A stretch of DNA of 64,000 bases from Petrosia ficiformis (GCA_947044365.1 OX345649.1:3302633-3366632); one strand, 5' to 3'. Positions 35,939 through 51,900 are shown, numbered from the stretch's first letter. Numbers and translations: made by a program. Notes: generated by a model from the sequence alone, not told the origin.

Positions 35939-36915
35939 TTAATCTTCACTTTCTTCCAGCTGCTCATCATTGAGATCTTCTTCCTCTTCCTCTATCTCCT
36001 CTTCTTTGAGTGTATACTCACAATCTGATTCTTCTACAAATTTATCTGTGGAAGATGAGCTAACTATTATTTTACAAAATAATGTTTTTTTCCACTTTAA
36101 ATTGATAGTGAACTATAATAAAGATTGAATACAGCTAAGAATCAAGTATAAATTATAAAGGATACAAAGAATGTAGAAGCAATTTGTATAGTGGCATGAA
36201 GTGCATACATTGGTTATAAACCTTATTCCACCCATAATATATTTTGTCGGGCAAGCCACGAACTTCACCAAGAGGATGTTGCATTGACATATATCACTCA
36301 ATCATTAGATCTGCTACACAAATATTGCAGACCAGTCACATTACAGTAATTTCAAACCTTACCATAACTCATAACTCACATGCTATATAAAAATAATGTG
36401 TGTATTGATGAATTAAAATAATCAATGAATACTATTAATATCACAATGATAAATGACAAATGTCATACAGAATGAGAGGTATGTATGCCAATGCAACCAG
36501 ACCCTACCATCTCTTATAGCAAAGTGTGATTCGCTAGACTACCTTTAATACCTATATAATATATGCACTAATGTGTGACTTCTTGCCATACAAATGGCCA
36601 CTAGGTATACAGAAATACAACCTACCTTCTTCCTCAAAATCAGAAATCTAAATGAGTGATAAACTGATGTCATGTTTAATTTATAAGCTATTACTGCTAT
36701 ACACATACCTCCATTCTATATCCTGGATTTGTTATTCCATAGTCATTCCCCTCAAATAAATTAGTTCTGATAGTAGATTGAAACATAGTTTAGAGACTAT
36801 AAATGATATATATATATACATGGCACACACCTTGTTATATTTCTTAATGGAATATCCACCTTCAGAAACTGAGGTTTTAGTCGAGGAACATGTTTTAGTG
36901 TTTTATATTTAGTGA
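35939..36915 (-). other. Receptor B cytoplasmic tail exons
   Basis: Exons at about 36,834-36,913 (FTKYKTLKHVPRLKPQFLK), about 36,718-36,776 (GNDYGITNPGYRME), about 36,629-36,651 (ISDFEEE) and 35,939-36,045 (KFVEESDCEYTLKEEE to EESED). The NDYG tyrosine is shared with receptor A, but the IYDTPRYIP motif of A is replaced and the acidic end is different in sequence and length. The last exon is nearly identical to the third copy's at 63,549-63,655. Confidence 0.75.
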
Positions 36916-39900
36916 AACTAAAAGTTAATAACAAATTTCATAGTAATGTTGCATCTCCTTGTTTGCAGTTTCTCACCTTTCCTCATTCTCTGGCTTGTTT
37001 CGTCTTCTTACTGCTATGACAATACATGCTATAGCTAGGAACAGTATTACAACTAAAATTATTACAGATATAATTGGAACAGATATAGCAATGGTAGTAT
37101 TATAGTTTTCTTCTTCAAGTCTACGAGCACTGGTTGTAGCTGTGGAGAATTACAAATTGTTGCACGTGCATGAAATAACTTTCTGTGTGCTTACTTGTAG
37201 CAGCTTCAGGTATAGCAACTAGAATACTATTATTTGTTCCATAGCCAGCTCCATTTCTTGCTCGAACCTGAAATGAACTAGCATATAACAGCAGTTGTCT
37301 GTTATCTTTGAAACCTTACCTTGAATTCATAAATGTAACCTTGAATAAGATCTATAATGAGGATTGGCTGCCTGTCTGATAGAGAGATAAATATCACGAA
37401 TGGACCATCAGAAACAATCTATTTAATGAAAAAGAGTTCGATAAACAAATTAGTTATAATTATGGACTGGCATACAAGTGATTGTTCATGACCAGTATAT
37501 GTAATTTGATAACCATCAATCACTCCATTTGGACTTTCAGGAGGTTCCCAAGTCAACTGAACAGTATTATTACCAATTAGCTCAGCTCTCAATGCAACAG
37601 GACTACTCGGTACTAAAAATATAAACAAACAGTTACTAATTACTTCCTATATAATTATTTCAATCAAATACCTTCTTCCAGAGTAAAGAATGAATATGAT
37701 GATGAATATGGTCCCCAACCTTCTGCTGTTTTTGCCGCAATTGTTACACTGATGTTTTCATAAGCATGCAGACCTACATAAACCAGGCAATGACATGAAT
37801 CTATAATATAAACTAGTTACCATATTTGGAGAGTGACAACTGATCAGCAGGTAATAAGAACTCAGTAGTCTCCTGTATTTCCTCTCTTGTAAATCTCAAT
37901 GAAAACATTGTGATGATACCATTAGCATCGAGTGGGTCAGGTGGTAACCATATGATTGTAATAGATGTCACAGTCACTTCTGAAACAGTAATATTTTGTG
38001 GTGGTCCAGAAGGTGCTGATGCGTAGGAAAAGAAGTTTCTAATTACACCAACAATGGATTTTAATTATACATACCTGCTTCAGGCATGACTTGTACCAAT
38101 GGTTCTGAACTCACTCCAGTTCCTCCTTGATTCATAATACTAACAGAAAAATGGTATTCAAAGTTTTCTTCCAACTCTTCAACCTGATATTGTTCAGTGA
38201 GTAATGGTTCAGTAGCAAGACTAGGATCAGGATTATTTGTTTGTGGAGTGAATAGAATTGTTTCAGTATGAGAATCATCTGGCCTCCTTGTAATTCCATT
38301 ACTTGGAGAGGGTCTTGTGGCTGTAATGGCATAAAAGTCAATCTTGCCCTTCCATTTTGCTTTCTCTGGTGGTCTCCAAGAAAGTTCCACAGATGTTGGA
38401 GATTGAACATTAACAGATAAATCTTTCACAGAAACATCAGGAGCTATAAAAGTAGAGATTAGATGAAATTATACATGCCAGATTTTATTACTTCATATAA
38501 GTCATAGAAAAATGTTTTTCAATAAGCCTAAAAACTGTAAATGAAATCATACCAACTGATTTAGTAAAGTTAACAACACTGCCTAAAAAATTCTTATCTA
38601 CAGATTCCCCTGATCCAACTATAGGATATAGTATACTCTTCAGCTCTACAATGTAACCTCCATATGGTAGAAGACCACTGATGTTATAGTGTTGTATATT
38701 CGGAGGAATGTCAACTTTTCCTAGCTGTTTTCCATAACCAGGATAATAATCAAATCCATCAATTAGTCTGTATTTCAGTTGATATTCTGTAACATAATAA
38801 TCTGCTGTTTCAGGATGCTTCCATGAACATGATAGTATTTCTGAAGTGGCTGCATGACATCTCAATTTCTGAACAGCATGGATTGCTAGGTAACAAGGTT
38901 TAATTATATATAATGTTGTGTGCTGATATGAATGTTTTAATATTACCTGTTTCAGTAGTCTCCACTATCAATTCTTCACTCTCTGGTCCAACACCTTGTT
39001 CTGTTATTGCAAATACTGCAATCTTGTAAACTGATGCTACTAATAGAGATTCAATGATGTATGAAGTATCAAAGATATCACGGACAATGACAGGAGGACG
39101 TGGAGCATGTATTGAAGAGGAAGTGCTAATCATTTGATAAATAATGCCATATCCAACAATAGTCGATTCTGGATCAAATGGAGGCTCCCATTGTAATAAT
39201 ATTTCTGTTGCACTGGTGCTAGCAACAACTGAAGAAGGAGGGCCTACAGGGGCTATATAAACAAGAAAGAAAATTAAGTTGCAATCAAATGTTTATAACA
39301 CTCAAGAAAATGAATAACATACATTCTTCAAATGTGCTGATATGTGTTACAGCATTTGGTCCACACCCTACTGATGTGAAACCACATACAGTACAAGTAT
39401 AGTGAGTGTCACTGTTCAATTCATGAACAGTTATGCCAAGACCGGTCACATTCAGAGATAATGTATGTCCATTTTGTGCAGTACATGTCACTTGATATCC
39501 TAACAGTATGCCATTGTAGTCGCTTGCAGGTGGAGATTTCCAAGACAAGTATACTGTTAGGTTTTTCTCTAGTACAGCAACAAAACCTTCTGGTGATGAA
39601 CTAGGCACTATATCACAATAAAGTAAATTTTAAAAATAAATTACATAAAAATATGCTATATACATAGATTGAGACTCACCTGACTCTGGCATTTGTATAC
39701 TGACTAAGTTGCTATAGGGACCTATATCAATGGTATATGCGGCTATTTTAATTTCATAAGTGTGAAATGGAGATAATTGTGATAGCACAGTACTAGTATC
39801 ATTCACTGATATTTCTAGCACATAATCACTTTCTACATCAGTTACTATAATTCTGTAAATTCTAATTATTCCATTTTGAAGGTGAATCTCTGGATGGCTC

Positions 39901-42900
39901 CATGATATGGTTAAAGTTCTTGAATCTAAAGGACTTGTAACTACATCCTGTGGAACTCCTGATGGAACTGTAATACAAGGTAATAACTATTGATAAGTAT
40001 AAAACACTAAATCTCACCATCTTCAGGCATTTGGAAAATGTCTGCAGCTATAGGACCATCTCCAATTGTCACTGCCACAACATTGAACTCATACACATAA
40101 AAAGAATGTAAGTCTTCTATCGTGATGTAGAGGCCGGTGGTATTATAGTTAAAAGTAGTATTTGAAAACAGTTCTTCAATTAGTACTGTGTAGCATTTAA
40201 TTACACCATTTTGTTTGTCTTTTGGTGGTGGGCTCCACTGTACAATTATTGAAGAAGAGCTAATGAAGGAAACTGACACATTTTGAGGTGGAGAACCTGG
40301 TACTATATGAAAGAAAAAAAAGATGAAAGCAATCAAATTCAAACTACAAATAATTATTTACCATCTTGATTTGTTATAGCACTAATATGAGCATCTGGAC
40401 CTGGACCTACTGTATATGCTGCAACTGAGAACTGATACTCGTAATAAGGATGTAGATCAGTTATTGAGATGTTTGTGGTTACAATGTCTACTTCTGTAGA
40501 ATTGTCTGTACTAACTTCATACACTGTGACTATATAGTACTGAATTAATCCATTTTGTTCTTGAACTAATACAGGGTCCCATGACAAATATATGGTTGTT
40601 GAATTTAGTACAGTAGCTATTACATTTTGAGGGGACCCACTTGGAACTGAAAAACAATAGATAATAGTTAATCAGAATATGATAGTTCATTAACTCACCA
40701 TCTTGTGGAGTAGTAACTGAGTATTCAGAGGTAAATGGTCCAGGTGCTATTGTGACTGCTGCTACCATTACAGAATATGTATAGTATGGATGGACATCAT
40801 TTAGTAATAGAAAAGTGTTGTTTGTCTTATACTGGAAAGTTTCCATAGTTTCAGCAATAGAAACATTTACTAAATATGATTGAATAATTCCATTAATATC
40901 AGTGGATAGAGGATCACTCCACAAAATACTCAATACGTGAGAGCTGAAAGCTGTTACTGACACAGTAGTGGGTGAACTACTTGGAGCTAAAAAACACAAT
41001 TATTTTCATGTTATCAAAATTATTGCAAATGTGTCATACCAGTTTGTAGTGTCTTGATAATTACTGGATCACTAAATGGACCAGCAGCTACAGTGATGGC
41101 AGCAACATAACACTGGTATGAATAAAAGGGATGTAGAGATGACAAAGTGATGTTTGCATATGTAGTATTGTATATATTTGTAGTGTTGGTATCTACTTCA
41201 TATATCAAGACAGTATAACCAGTAATGATTCCATTAACATTATCTTCCAATGGTGGCAGCCAAGTTATTGTGAAACTTGTTGAGGAGATTGCCTGGGCAG
41301 ATATTTCACGAGGTCCAGAAGAAGGTGCTAAAATATGGATTAGTATTTGAGATAATGATAATGTAAACATTTATACAACATACCTTGTTGGCTTGTTCTG
41401 AAATCAATGAAGTTAGAAAAGGGACCAAATCCATGGATTGTCCTCGATGCAAGAGCAAATGAATATTCTGTATGAGGCATGAGAGATGACAAAGATATTG
41501 AGTTTGTATTGGATGAATAAATCCATCTGTTTTCAGAATCAACTTCTAGTAACGAGATGTTGTATCCAGTAATGACACCATTCTGACCAGAGAGAGGCGG
41601 AGGAGACCAAACTAAAATAGCACTGGTTGAAGTGATTGATGATGCAACAAGATTAGTTGGAGCCTCAGAGGGAACTTTACAAAGAAATAAATATACATAT
41701 GTGGTTTATATTGTGTCTTATTATACATACTATCTTCAAGCATTTGGAATGTTATGTTTATTTCTGGTCCAGATCCTATTGTTACAGCTCTAACACTGCA
41801 TGTGTAAATATAGAATGGATGAAGATCCTGTATTGTGAGGATGGTATCTGTTGAAGTAAGCATATTCTCAACATCTGTTGTTGTTAATGTGATTAAATAA
41901 TGTTGTATGTCTCCGTTCTGTTGATGAAAGTCAGGAGGATTCCATTGTAGTACCACTGAGCTTGAGCTTGTGATATTCACTGTTAGATCATTGGGTGGAC
42001 CACTAGGAACTATATATAATTATATATAAATGATTTTGTTTATTAATACAAAATTCAACACACCATCTTCCAATGTTTGTGTAGCTACAGATGATGATGG
42101 TCCCAATCCTACTGTATAAGCTGCTACTGACAAAACATATTGATAATTAGGATGAAGGTTTGTTAGTGTTATGGTATTATATATGACATTCTGATGTTGC
42201 TGAATGGTAGTATTTGTATCAATTTCATATATTGTGATTGTATATGATTGAATGAGTCCATTCTGTTGATGAATCAATGGAGGAGACCAAGAGAGATAAA
42301 TCTTGGTTGAGCTTATCACAACACTGGAGACATTTTGTGGAGGGCCACTGGGAGCTAATAAAGACATAATAATGATGCATCTATAAAATTATTGGAACTA
42401 ACAGTCTGCAGGAGTTTGAACTGTATATCCCATTGATAGTGGACCAGGTGATACTGTAACTGCAGCTACAAGTACAGTATATGTATAATATGGATGTAGT
42501 TCAGTTATCAGTAAACTTGTTTCCGAAGTTTGATAATCATACTGCTCTGACACTTCAGAGACATCTACTCTAATATAATAATAGTCTATAATTCCATTGA
42601 TAAGTTCTTGTGGTGGAGGGCTCCAGGTAGCATTCAAAGTGGTTGAATCAACACTTACCACTGAAAGTGAGGATGGTGCTGCACTAGGAGCTATAAATTA
42701 GATAATAGAAAACAGGATAAATCAAATATACTTTATCTTACCAGCTTCAGCTGTTTGAACATATATCACAGAACTGTATGGTCCAATGTCTATAGTGACA
42801 GCTGCAACTGAACACTCATAAATGTAATAAGGATGAAGGGAACCAATGGTTATTGTAGTTTCTGTTGTGTTATAAATTGTAACAATATTAGTATTTGTTT

Positions 42901-45900
42901 CTGTCAGTTTTACAATGTAGCTTCTAATTATTCCATTGTGGTTGTTGGACAGTGGAGGTAACCAATAAAGACTCAACGTAGTTGAAGTGATGTCACTGTC
43001 GAAAGATAATGCCTCAGGAGCAGAAGAAGGAGCTAAATAATTATGAGAATAGTTTACAATTGTTTTGTGTGATGCTGAATCCATACTAACCAGCTTCATC
43101 AGTTTCAAAATACAAATAGGTTGTGAAAGGACCCATCCCTACTGAGGTATATGCAGCTACAGCACTTTGATAAATTGTAAAAGGCTTCAACATTCCCACT
43201 GTTATCTGAGTAGAGGTAGTGAAGAAGGACACCTGCTCTCCAGTGACAGTGTTTATTAAAGAAACATTATATTCAGTAATGATTCCATTTTGTTCTGATA
43301 GAGGAGGTGGATTCCATTCTAATAACACTCCAGTTGAATTATCAACTGTAATACTAAAGTCAGTAGGAGAGCTTGATGGTACTATATAAAACAATAAAAT
43401 GTTATTATTATAATAAAATAAATAATTTTTTTATATATGCATAAATGACAAATAGCATTTTTAAAATGAAAGAGGCTGTAGGGATCAGTATCAAAACCGA
43501 AAAAGCACAGGAACAAGATTGGAAAGGTATATTAACAAAACATTAAACACCACTTCCACATAACAACCCTACATGCTTTCTTCTATTTTGTTGTTAAGGT
43601 AAATTTGTGCTAAGATTAATTTGATAGCACATGAAATGTAGAAATCTATTTTTGTGAAAAAGGTATTATCACTGATCTTGCAGTTTTGCTACTCAACAGC
43701 TAGTTTTCTACTTTAAATATCATTTCCGACCAGAAGGTGTTGTTAGTGATAAACATATTTGATATCAACATTTATATGTCTATCAAGATTTATCTGTATG
43801 TGTTAGCCGAGATTTCAGCTAATCTTTGCAATTGAAATGTATGGGTACGGGCATTTATTTTCTGGATCATCCCTATTAGAGAGTACATTAGTACTCTCTA
43901 ATAGGGATGATCCAGAAAATAATTAAATTATTAAATTACCACCTTTTGCAGTGTTTTAAGAGTTTAACATGAAACAAAAATACTTGGAGCCAATTTCGCC
44001 CATAGAAAAACACACATGCAGTAGAATGCATGCTATATGTGTTTTATTGTTTATACATAGCGAAATTTCTATATTTTTAATCAAAACTAAATTTTACAGT
44101 TATTACTATAACACTTGAACTTACCATCTTCGTTAGTTTTGTATGATGTTACAATTGAGAATGGTCCTAGTTCAACAGTGAATGCTGCTATTGACACCAT
44201 ATAGGTGTAGTATGGATGTAAATCATTCAGAAATGCACTATTACTATATGCAGTAACTTCAAAATTGAGTCCATTGTCAGCTACCGTGACATTAATTATG
44301 TAAGATCTAACAATCCCATTTTTATCCTCAGGTTGTAATGGATTCCAAGAAATATTCAACGTAGTTGAAGTAATGCCATTAGATATTACATTAGTTGGAG
44401 GTGAGATGGGAGCTATAGTAAACAAAAACAGTTAATATACAATTATAATGCATTTGGTCATTTGCTTACCGCTTTCAGGCATTCTAAGAGTAACTGAGAT
44501 GAATGGTCCATTTCCTATAGTCACTGCTGATACACTGCACTTGTAAATATAGAATGGATGAAGATTTGGAATGGTTATATATGTTTCAATAACACTGAGT
44601 GTTGAGAAAACACCTGTTTCTAATTCAATAACTGTCAAATTATAATATTGTATAATTCCATTTGTTCCAGAAGGATCTGGTGGGTACCACTGTAAGTGTA
44701 ATGATGTAGGATCCAATGATGATGCATTAAGCTGCTCTGGTGGACTAGATGGAACTGAGCAAATAATGACATTATAATTAATTTTAAACCTGTCAAATTA
44801 TTGTTAATTTATATACCATCTTGTAATGTAGTGATATTGTATGTCTGTGAGTATGGTCCTGTCTCCACAGTAACTGCTGCTACTTTCACATAATATAAAG
44901 TGTAAGGGCTCAAAAGTGAAACATTAAGACTATTCTGTAGAGTCTGAAAGAAAAAACTTTGTTCATTGTTAGCACTAAATACAAGAACTGAGTATTCACG
45001 AATGATGCCATTCTGATCAGCTAAAGGTGGAGGAGACCATGTTATGCTAACAGCAGTTGAGTTCGTTACTGAAACTGAAACTGATTGTGGTGGTGACGAT
45101 GGAACTAAAAAGACAGATAATTGATATATTTAAGCTTTTTATAAATTACTTACTAGCTTCTTCAGTAACAATACTAATAATTGTTGTGTAAGGTCCTTCT
45201 TCAACAGTGACAGCAACAATATGGCAGCGGTATATGTTATAAGGTTTCAAACCAGTCACAATGATTTGAGTTTGGTTGGTAGACTCCTGAAAGAAATATC
45301 CAGTTGCTGATTCTGTCACATTCACACGATACTCCCTAATGATTCCATTATGGTCTTGTGGATCAGGGGGATCCCAAGTTATATGAATACTAGTGGAACT
45401 CAAAGCAATCCCACTAGCATGAAGAGGAGGAGTACCAGGAGCTGTATACAGTGATATACATTTAGGATGTAAAGTATAACAATTATTATATATTGATGAG
45501 TATTTAGTTGTTTATTACCTGTTTCTTCTGTTTGAATGAAGTACAAGTGACTGAATGGTCCAACGCCCACTACAGTCTCTGCTGCTACTACACAAACATA
45601 TGTAGTGTATGGATCTAGTCCTGTTATAGTGATATATGCTACTGTAGTGATGTACTGCATAGTGTTCAATGTGTCTGTATGAGTCACATTGACAATATAT
45701 TGAATAATATCTCCATTTTGTTGGTCAAGAGGTGGTGGATTCCATGACAGAAACGCAGAGTAAGGGGAAGTCGAGCTCCCACTGACTTTCTCAGGTAGAC
45801 CACTTGGAACTGTTTGTAAGATAGAATTGAAAAATATTGACTGAAAGTTACACACATATACATTTCAATTACCATCTTCAGGCATGGTGATACTGATTAT

Positions 45901-48900
45901 TGTGCTGTATGGACCAGCAGCTACAGTGAAAGCAGTGACTGAGAAATGGTAACTGAAAGAAGGAATGAGAAATCCTATTACGGCTACTCTACTTGTGAAC
46001 ACTTCTGTACGGTTCACTCCAGTTTCCACTGTGTAGACATTGACCCAATATTGTCTAATGATACCATTGTGGTAATCTGGAGAAGGTGGATCCCAATGTA
46101 TGGCTACAGTACTTGGGTCAATGGAATATCCAAGTGTAATGACTGGAGGAGAGCTAGGAGCTGAATACAAAAGCATAAAAATACTATTCATTGATAATAT
46201 TTATTATAATTTATTTACCATCTTCAGGTGTTGTAATTGAAAATGCAGATGTAAAAGGGCCTAGTCCAATGCTGGTTTCAGCAGCTACTATACAGGAATA
46301 TATGGTGAATGGAGTCAAACCCGTAACATCCAAGAATTCATCACTCGTTGTGTAATTAAAATTGACTCCTGTTTCAAGAATCATCACATTCAGTAGATAT
46401 GAGATAATTATGCCATTTTGTTGATCTGGTGGTGGAGGATTCCAGTAGAAACTGATGGAGTAAGAAGAGATTGCAAGGCCATTAAATTGCTCAGGAGATT
46501 CACTGGGTACTGTGAAAGTCAAATCAATGAGAGTAAATAAAAATACATGTACAATATAAGAGGCTAACCTTCTTCTGCTGTAGTAATGTTAACAGGAGTT
46601 GAGAATGGACCTAGACCTACTGTATATGCAGCTATTTTATATTCATATGTATATGCAGGATGAAGTGATATCACAGATAGACTAGTAGTGTATGAAGTAT
46701 ATTGTAAGATATCACCAGTCTCAATTTCTATAATTATGATCGTGTAGTATGTAATAACACCATTTTGGTCATTGAAACCAGGTGGACTCCAGGTAATTGA
46801 AAATCTAGTGGATGTTACAGATGGTGTTAAAGAGGGAACTGGTGGAGCAGATGGAGCTACAAGAAAATTACAATCAATAAAGTGAAGCAAACAATGAAAA
46901 CACACATACCATCCTCAGGAGTATTCAGTACAAACTGTGTACCAAAAGGACCTGTTCCGACACCTGTCTGAGCAGCAATTATACAAATATATGTCCTGAA
47001 TGGTTTAAGTGAAGTAACGATCAGATATGTGGTGTTAGAATAAAGCAGAAAAGTTTCATTTGTCTCCAGAACTGATACACTAATGATGTAACCAGTTATG
47101 ACTCCATTTTGTTCATCAAATGATGGTGGCTCCCAGGTTAGGATAGCAGAATAGGGAGATGTTGTAGTAGCATTAAACACTTGAGGTGAATTACTAGGAG
47201 CTATAATATTATGATGGTGTAAGATTTATGAATAATTATAGTTATTGTGCAGAACATTATTACACACATTATGTAATATTTACCATCTTCTGGCATTTCA
47301 ATGAATATCACATTAGAAGGGGGGCCATTAGCAATAGTTACAGCACTGATAGTGATGTTGTAGTGATAACTAGCGTGAAGATAGTTAATAATAATCGAAT
47401 GATTTTGAGATATCTCAACGAATACAGATCCAGTCTCAATCTCAACTATGATAATCTCATACTCTCTTATGATGCCATTCTGTTCACTCTGTGGAGGAGG
47501 GAGCCATGATAGTTCTATTTCATTTGGTCCAAAAACTAATGCTGAATTTTCAGATGGTGGAGATGTAGGAGCTACATTAGCAAAAGAGAAACATAATTAT
47601 AGTGATGATTACTTATTGTTGATTTGATAGATAGGTCATACCATCTTCTGGCATTGTCAGTGTGAAACCACTGCTAAAAGGACCTTGCTCAATTGTTACT
47701 GCAGCGATCTTGATGGTATAAGTATAGTAGGCATGTAGAAAATCAAGATAAATATATGTATAATTAGAAGTAGTTTCAAAAGTTGTATTTGTGTCCACTT
47801 CAGTTATCAAAATGACATAGAATTGTATAATTCCATTCTGTCCTTCAATTGGTGGTGGATACCAGGTCAGATTTAAGGAAGTGGAAGAATCATTGAAAAA
47901 AATATTTGCAGGGTTTTGAGGTGTTGATGTGGGTGCTATGTAAAGTGATTGGAAATTCAATAAAGAAAATGTTATGTAATCATTATTTTTACCTGCTTCA
48001 AGAGTATTAACTATGATTGGTACATTGAATGGGTAAGTTGCATTTCCAATTACCCTCACTCTGCAGTTGTATGTATAGTGTGGATGAAGGGAAATTATAT
48101 TAGCATATGTCTCCACAGCATGGAAAGTCCAATCACGATTTGTTTCAATTTCATAAATTTTTACAATGTAGTGATATATGACAATTCCAGACACCATTGG
48201 AGCATCCCATGAAAGATATATTGCTGTTGAACTTAATGCAACCCCTGTGAAGTTCACTACACTTACTATAATAAGGAAAATAACATCAAAAATGAATAAA
48301 CAGACTTGCACGAGCTGTAAACTAAATTCACATGATATTAATGAATGCGATAGACTTACTTCCAACCACTTCAAGTGTAAATGAACTAGAATGAGTAACT
48401 GTTCCATTCGGTAAAGTGTTTGATCCAGAACATTTATACATTCCTTTGTTACTGTTTGTCAGTGAAGTAATAGTTAGAATGCTGATAGTTGTGCTGTTAA
48501 CAATTGATTGAGTCACTTGAATGCCACCATTTGAGGAGAGAATGACATCATCTTTGTACCAGGTTATTGTAGGCTGTGGCTTCCCAACTGCATTGCAAAT
48601 AAGAGTCACAGTAGCACCATAATATCCAGAAATTAAAGATGGAAGCTGGGTTACAGTCACATGTTCTGTGTAATGGAAAGCATACATGTATATAATATTA
48701 GTGATTATTCATGCAAAAAGGACAAAAATGGCAACAAGAAGGCAATTTGTTGAACATCATAATTATATAGCTGGAGGTAAAAACACGAAATATCTCTACG
48801 TTTTAACACTATTGTGTCCATATACTGCAATATGGTTGAAAGTTTCTATACACTTATTAGCCTTTCACCCAAATAATTGTATATTTGTGTTGTTTTGAAA

Positions 48901-51900
48901 TGTAAGAGCTAAACTATTAAGTGCTACATGGGAAATTACATTATTGCGGACCAAGGTTTGGTGCGTAAATAGCTATACACTTTTATCTATAGGAGTACTT
49001 GAGTCATGTTGAGGATTCATCGTGAACATACCTGTTGAGCTATCCCCAGTTTCAGCACTCAATTCTATATCACTTGCTGAATCTTTACTTTCAATTACTA
49101 TGTACACTGTATCAGCAGAGTAAGGATTTGTGAGATGATCTGGATCAATATAAGCATCTTCCCATCCATTAGTTTTCAACATAACATCATGAAGTGCCTC
49201 ATTCGGGGTTTTGACAACCGTTGAGGCATACACGACAGCAGTTCCGCTTGTAACTTCAAGTTGTACAGTGATTCCATTATTGTCAAAAGGGTAGTTAACA
49301 TACTTCGTTTCACCTTTATTAATTGTGTCAGAAATTGCCTCATCAATAGATAGAGTTCTTGAGGCTGAAAAATTAAATTAAAAAATTATGTATACATTGT
49401 ACAATATGATTCTATATTGTCAGGTACCTGTACATGCTTCTTGGCTGATAGTCACTTGAAGATTACTTAGTAGATTTGAATTGAAGCTAGATATAAATGC
49501 AACATAGGATGATTCATATGCTATAGCATTTAATTCATTTGTATTTGCTCCTGAAATCCCAATTGCAAACCCTATAATTCCTGTATTGTGTAAAGCATTG
49601 GCTGCAGCTACAGTATTAGAATAACTATTTGAATAACCATCTGTAATCACAATAGCAATTCGAGGTATTCCAGTACTAACTGGCCGTGCTCCATTTGATT
49701 CTGTAAATCCAATTGTGCGAACAGCATTCAATGCCGATGCTGTGTTAGTACCTCCACCGCTGTAAGGAAGTGAATTGACTGCAGAAAGCACTTCCGACTT
49801 GGTGGTGTAAGTGTTTAGATAGAAGTGAAATGTGTAGGAACTTCCATAAGACATTACTCCTACTCGGACATTGTCAGGACCAATCTCAAAACTGTCTACA
49901 AAATCAAAAACAAATTGTTTCATCAGTTGGAAATTAGAGTAACCAACACTACCAGAAGCATCCATCACAAAGAATAGATCCAGACCACTCACATCACAAT
50001 CTATTACGTGACAAAAAGGAGCATCATAACTTTTATTGCACTAGCAAACATGTTACTTGCAAAATACAATCTTAATTACATTCCTTCATCAAGAAGTAAG
50101 GGCAACTCCAGACAGGGGTTAGCTTCAGACACTTTTTACTATAACCAATAATAATTCAAAGCAATTAATAACAGCCTGGTGATATGGTATTTGGTATGTG
50201 CATTCATCATTGCAGTCAACATTCCTTTTTACTATATAATATTAAAATTGTCCATACATGTATGTTCCTATGTAAATATAAAGTGATTTTTTAAATTACC
50301 TACAATTAAGAGCCTGTAAGTATGCAATTGAGGTAACTGTGCATGGTCTGTTAAATAACCAATTCATTTTTACAGTGAAGATATCACTGCAAGTACTAGT
50401 ATGATTGCTTTGTGACTCTTAATTAATTTTTACAGGTTTTTGAATATAATATTATATATATATATCTTTTGCAATGTTTTTCAGACTGAGTTTCAGTCTG
50501 AAAATGTATTTTTTTAAAGTTTCTATTGCAAACCAGAGGAGGTTGTACACGTATCACTGCAATGCATTTGCATTATTGTGAAATTTAATCAATATTATAT
50601 ATATAGGGTATATTACATGAGGTTGAACAGTTCAACCTGCCGATTCAGCACATATATAAATATACCCCACTCTAGTGTACTAGCCCCTTCTCCTATGTTT
50701 CAAGCTGATGCATGGGTGGAGAAGAAGAGTCAGCTTTACTATATAGTCCATTTAGAATGTGTGAAAACTGCAAGGTTTAGTTGTTTACAGTCCATCGCCC
50801 ATGGTAAGTAATAAAAAATTATTGTATGTTTTTACATAGAATAATTACAATGATTTCTATTTGTATTTAATTTGATGCTGTTTGAAATTGTGTGCTGGGG
50901 TATATACTATACATTACAGAATATATACTCACAACAAGGAAGGTGCAAGGCAGTATACACTAGTGCTTGAAAGTGGTTAGCCCACCTCCTTCTGATAACC
51001 TATAGTCTTTTGCTATACAAAAATCAACTCAAATACTGGCATTTGACAGTCCTCCTTTATTTATAACTACATTCTTACATTTACCATAATGTAAACATTC
51101 CAAATGAAGAGACCCTCCTCACGCTAAATAGATTCATACATTCAGGAGATCACAAAATCCAAAAATGCTATTTACAAAACACTAGTAGCTGCAATGAAGT
51201 CGACATAGGAGTATCGACACAAAAGAAGGGTGTGGCTGTTTATTACTGCTCCTGAATGAAGCCAAAGATTATCTTTGATGGAGAAATACTGTCGTTTCCA
51301 GTAATTTTGCAACGGCGCTCTCAAACCGGAGATGACGTAATTATACTTACAATAGTAAACATTACAGCAAACACCACATGATCAGAGTAAATTGATTGGC
51401 TAAATGTTATACCACACCCATTCCCGCTTTGACATTTTTTGTTGCAAGATTGATGCAAATGACAGTATAAGTGGTTTTATTGCTGATCATGTGACCTGTG
51501 GCCAATCAGAGTGCAGATATTGCGTCACGTGATTGACCATTAAACACACTTTTGCGTGCAATAAATAGTTATTGCACACTTTGCTCACCTCTGCTGCTTC
51601 AACAACAGTGGTAGTTCACCAGATCGTCAATAAATCACTTAGAACACACTTGACAGTGCATCGTGTGTTTCAATGTAGCACTTGGGCGGTCAATAAAGGT
51701 CTCGTTTACATAACGCACTCGCCTTCGGTCGTGCATTATGTAAACTCAACCTTTATTGACCCGCCCTCGTGCTACACGTAATCACGGTAAAGTGTGTTCT
51801 AACTATTACATAGACTGCAGAGGTCAAAAAAATAATCATTTGTCCTTACTGTATAAGCTACAGCAAATTATAATATATCCGACAAGTGCAGGTTTTCTTG

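Noticed and set aside
50578..50811. 77-residue plus-strand frame in the receptor B first intron
   Set aside because: No domain, no homologue recognised, no paired exon in receptor A, and it lies in probable repeat DNA.
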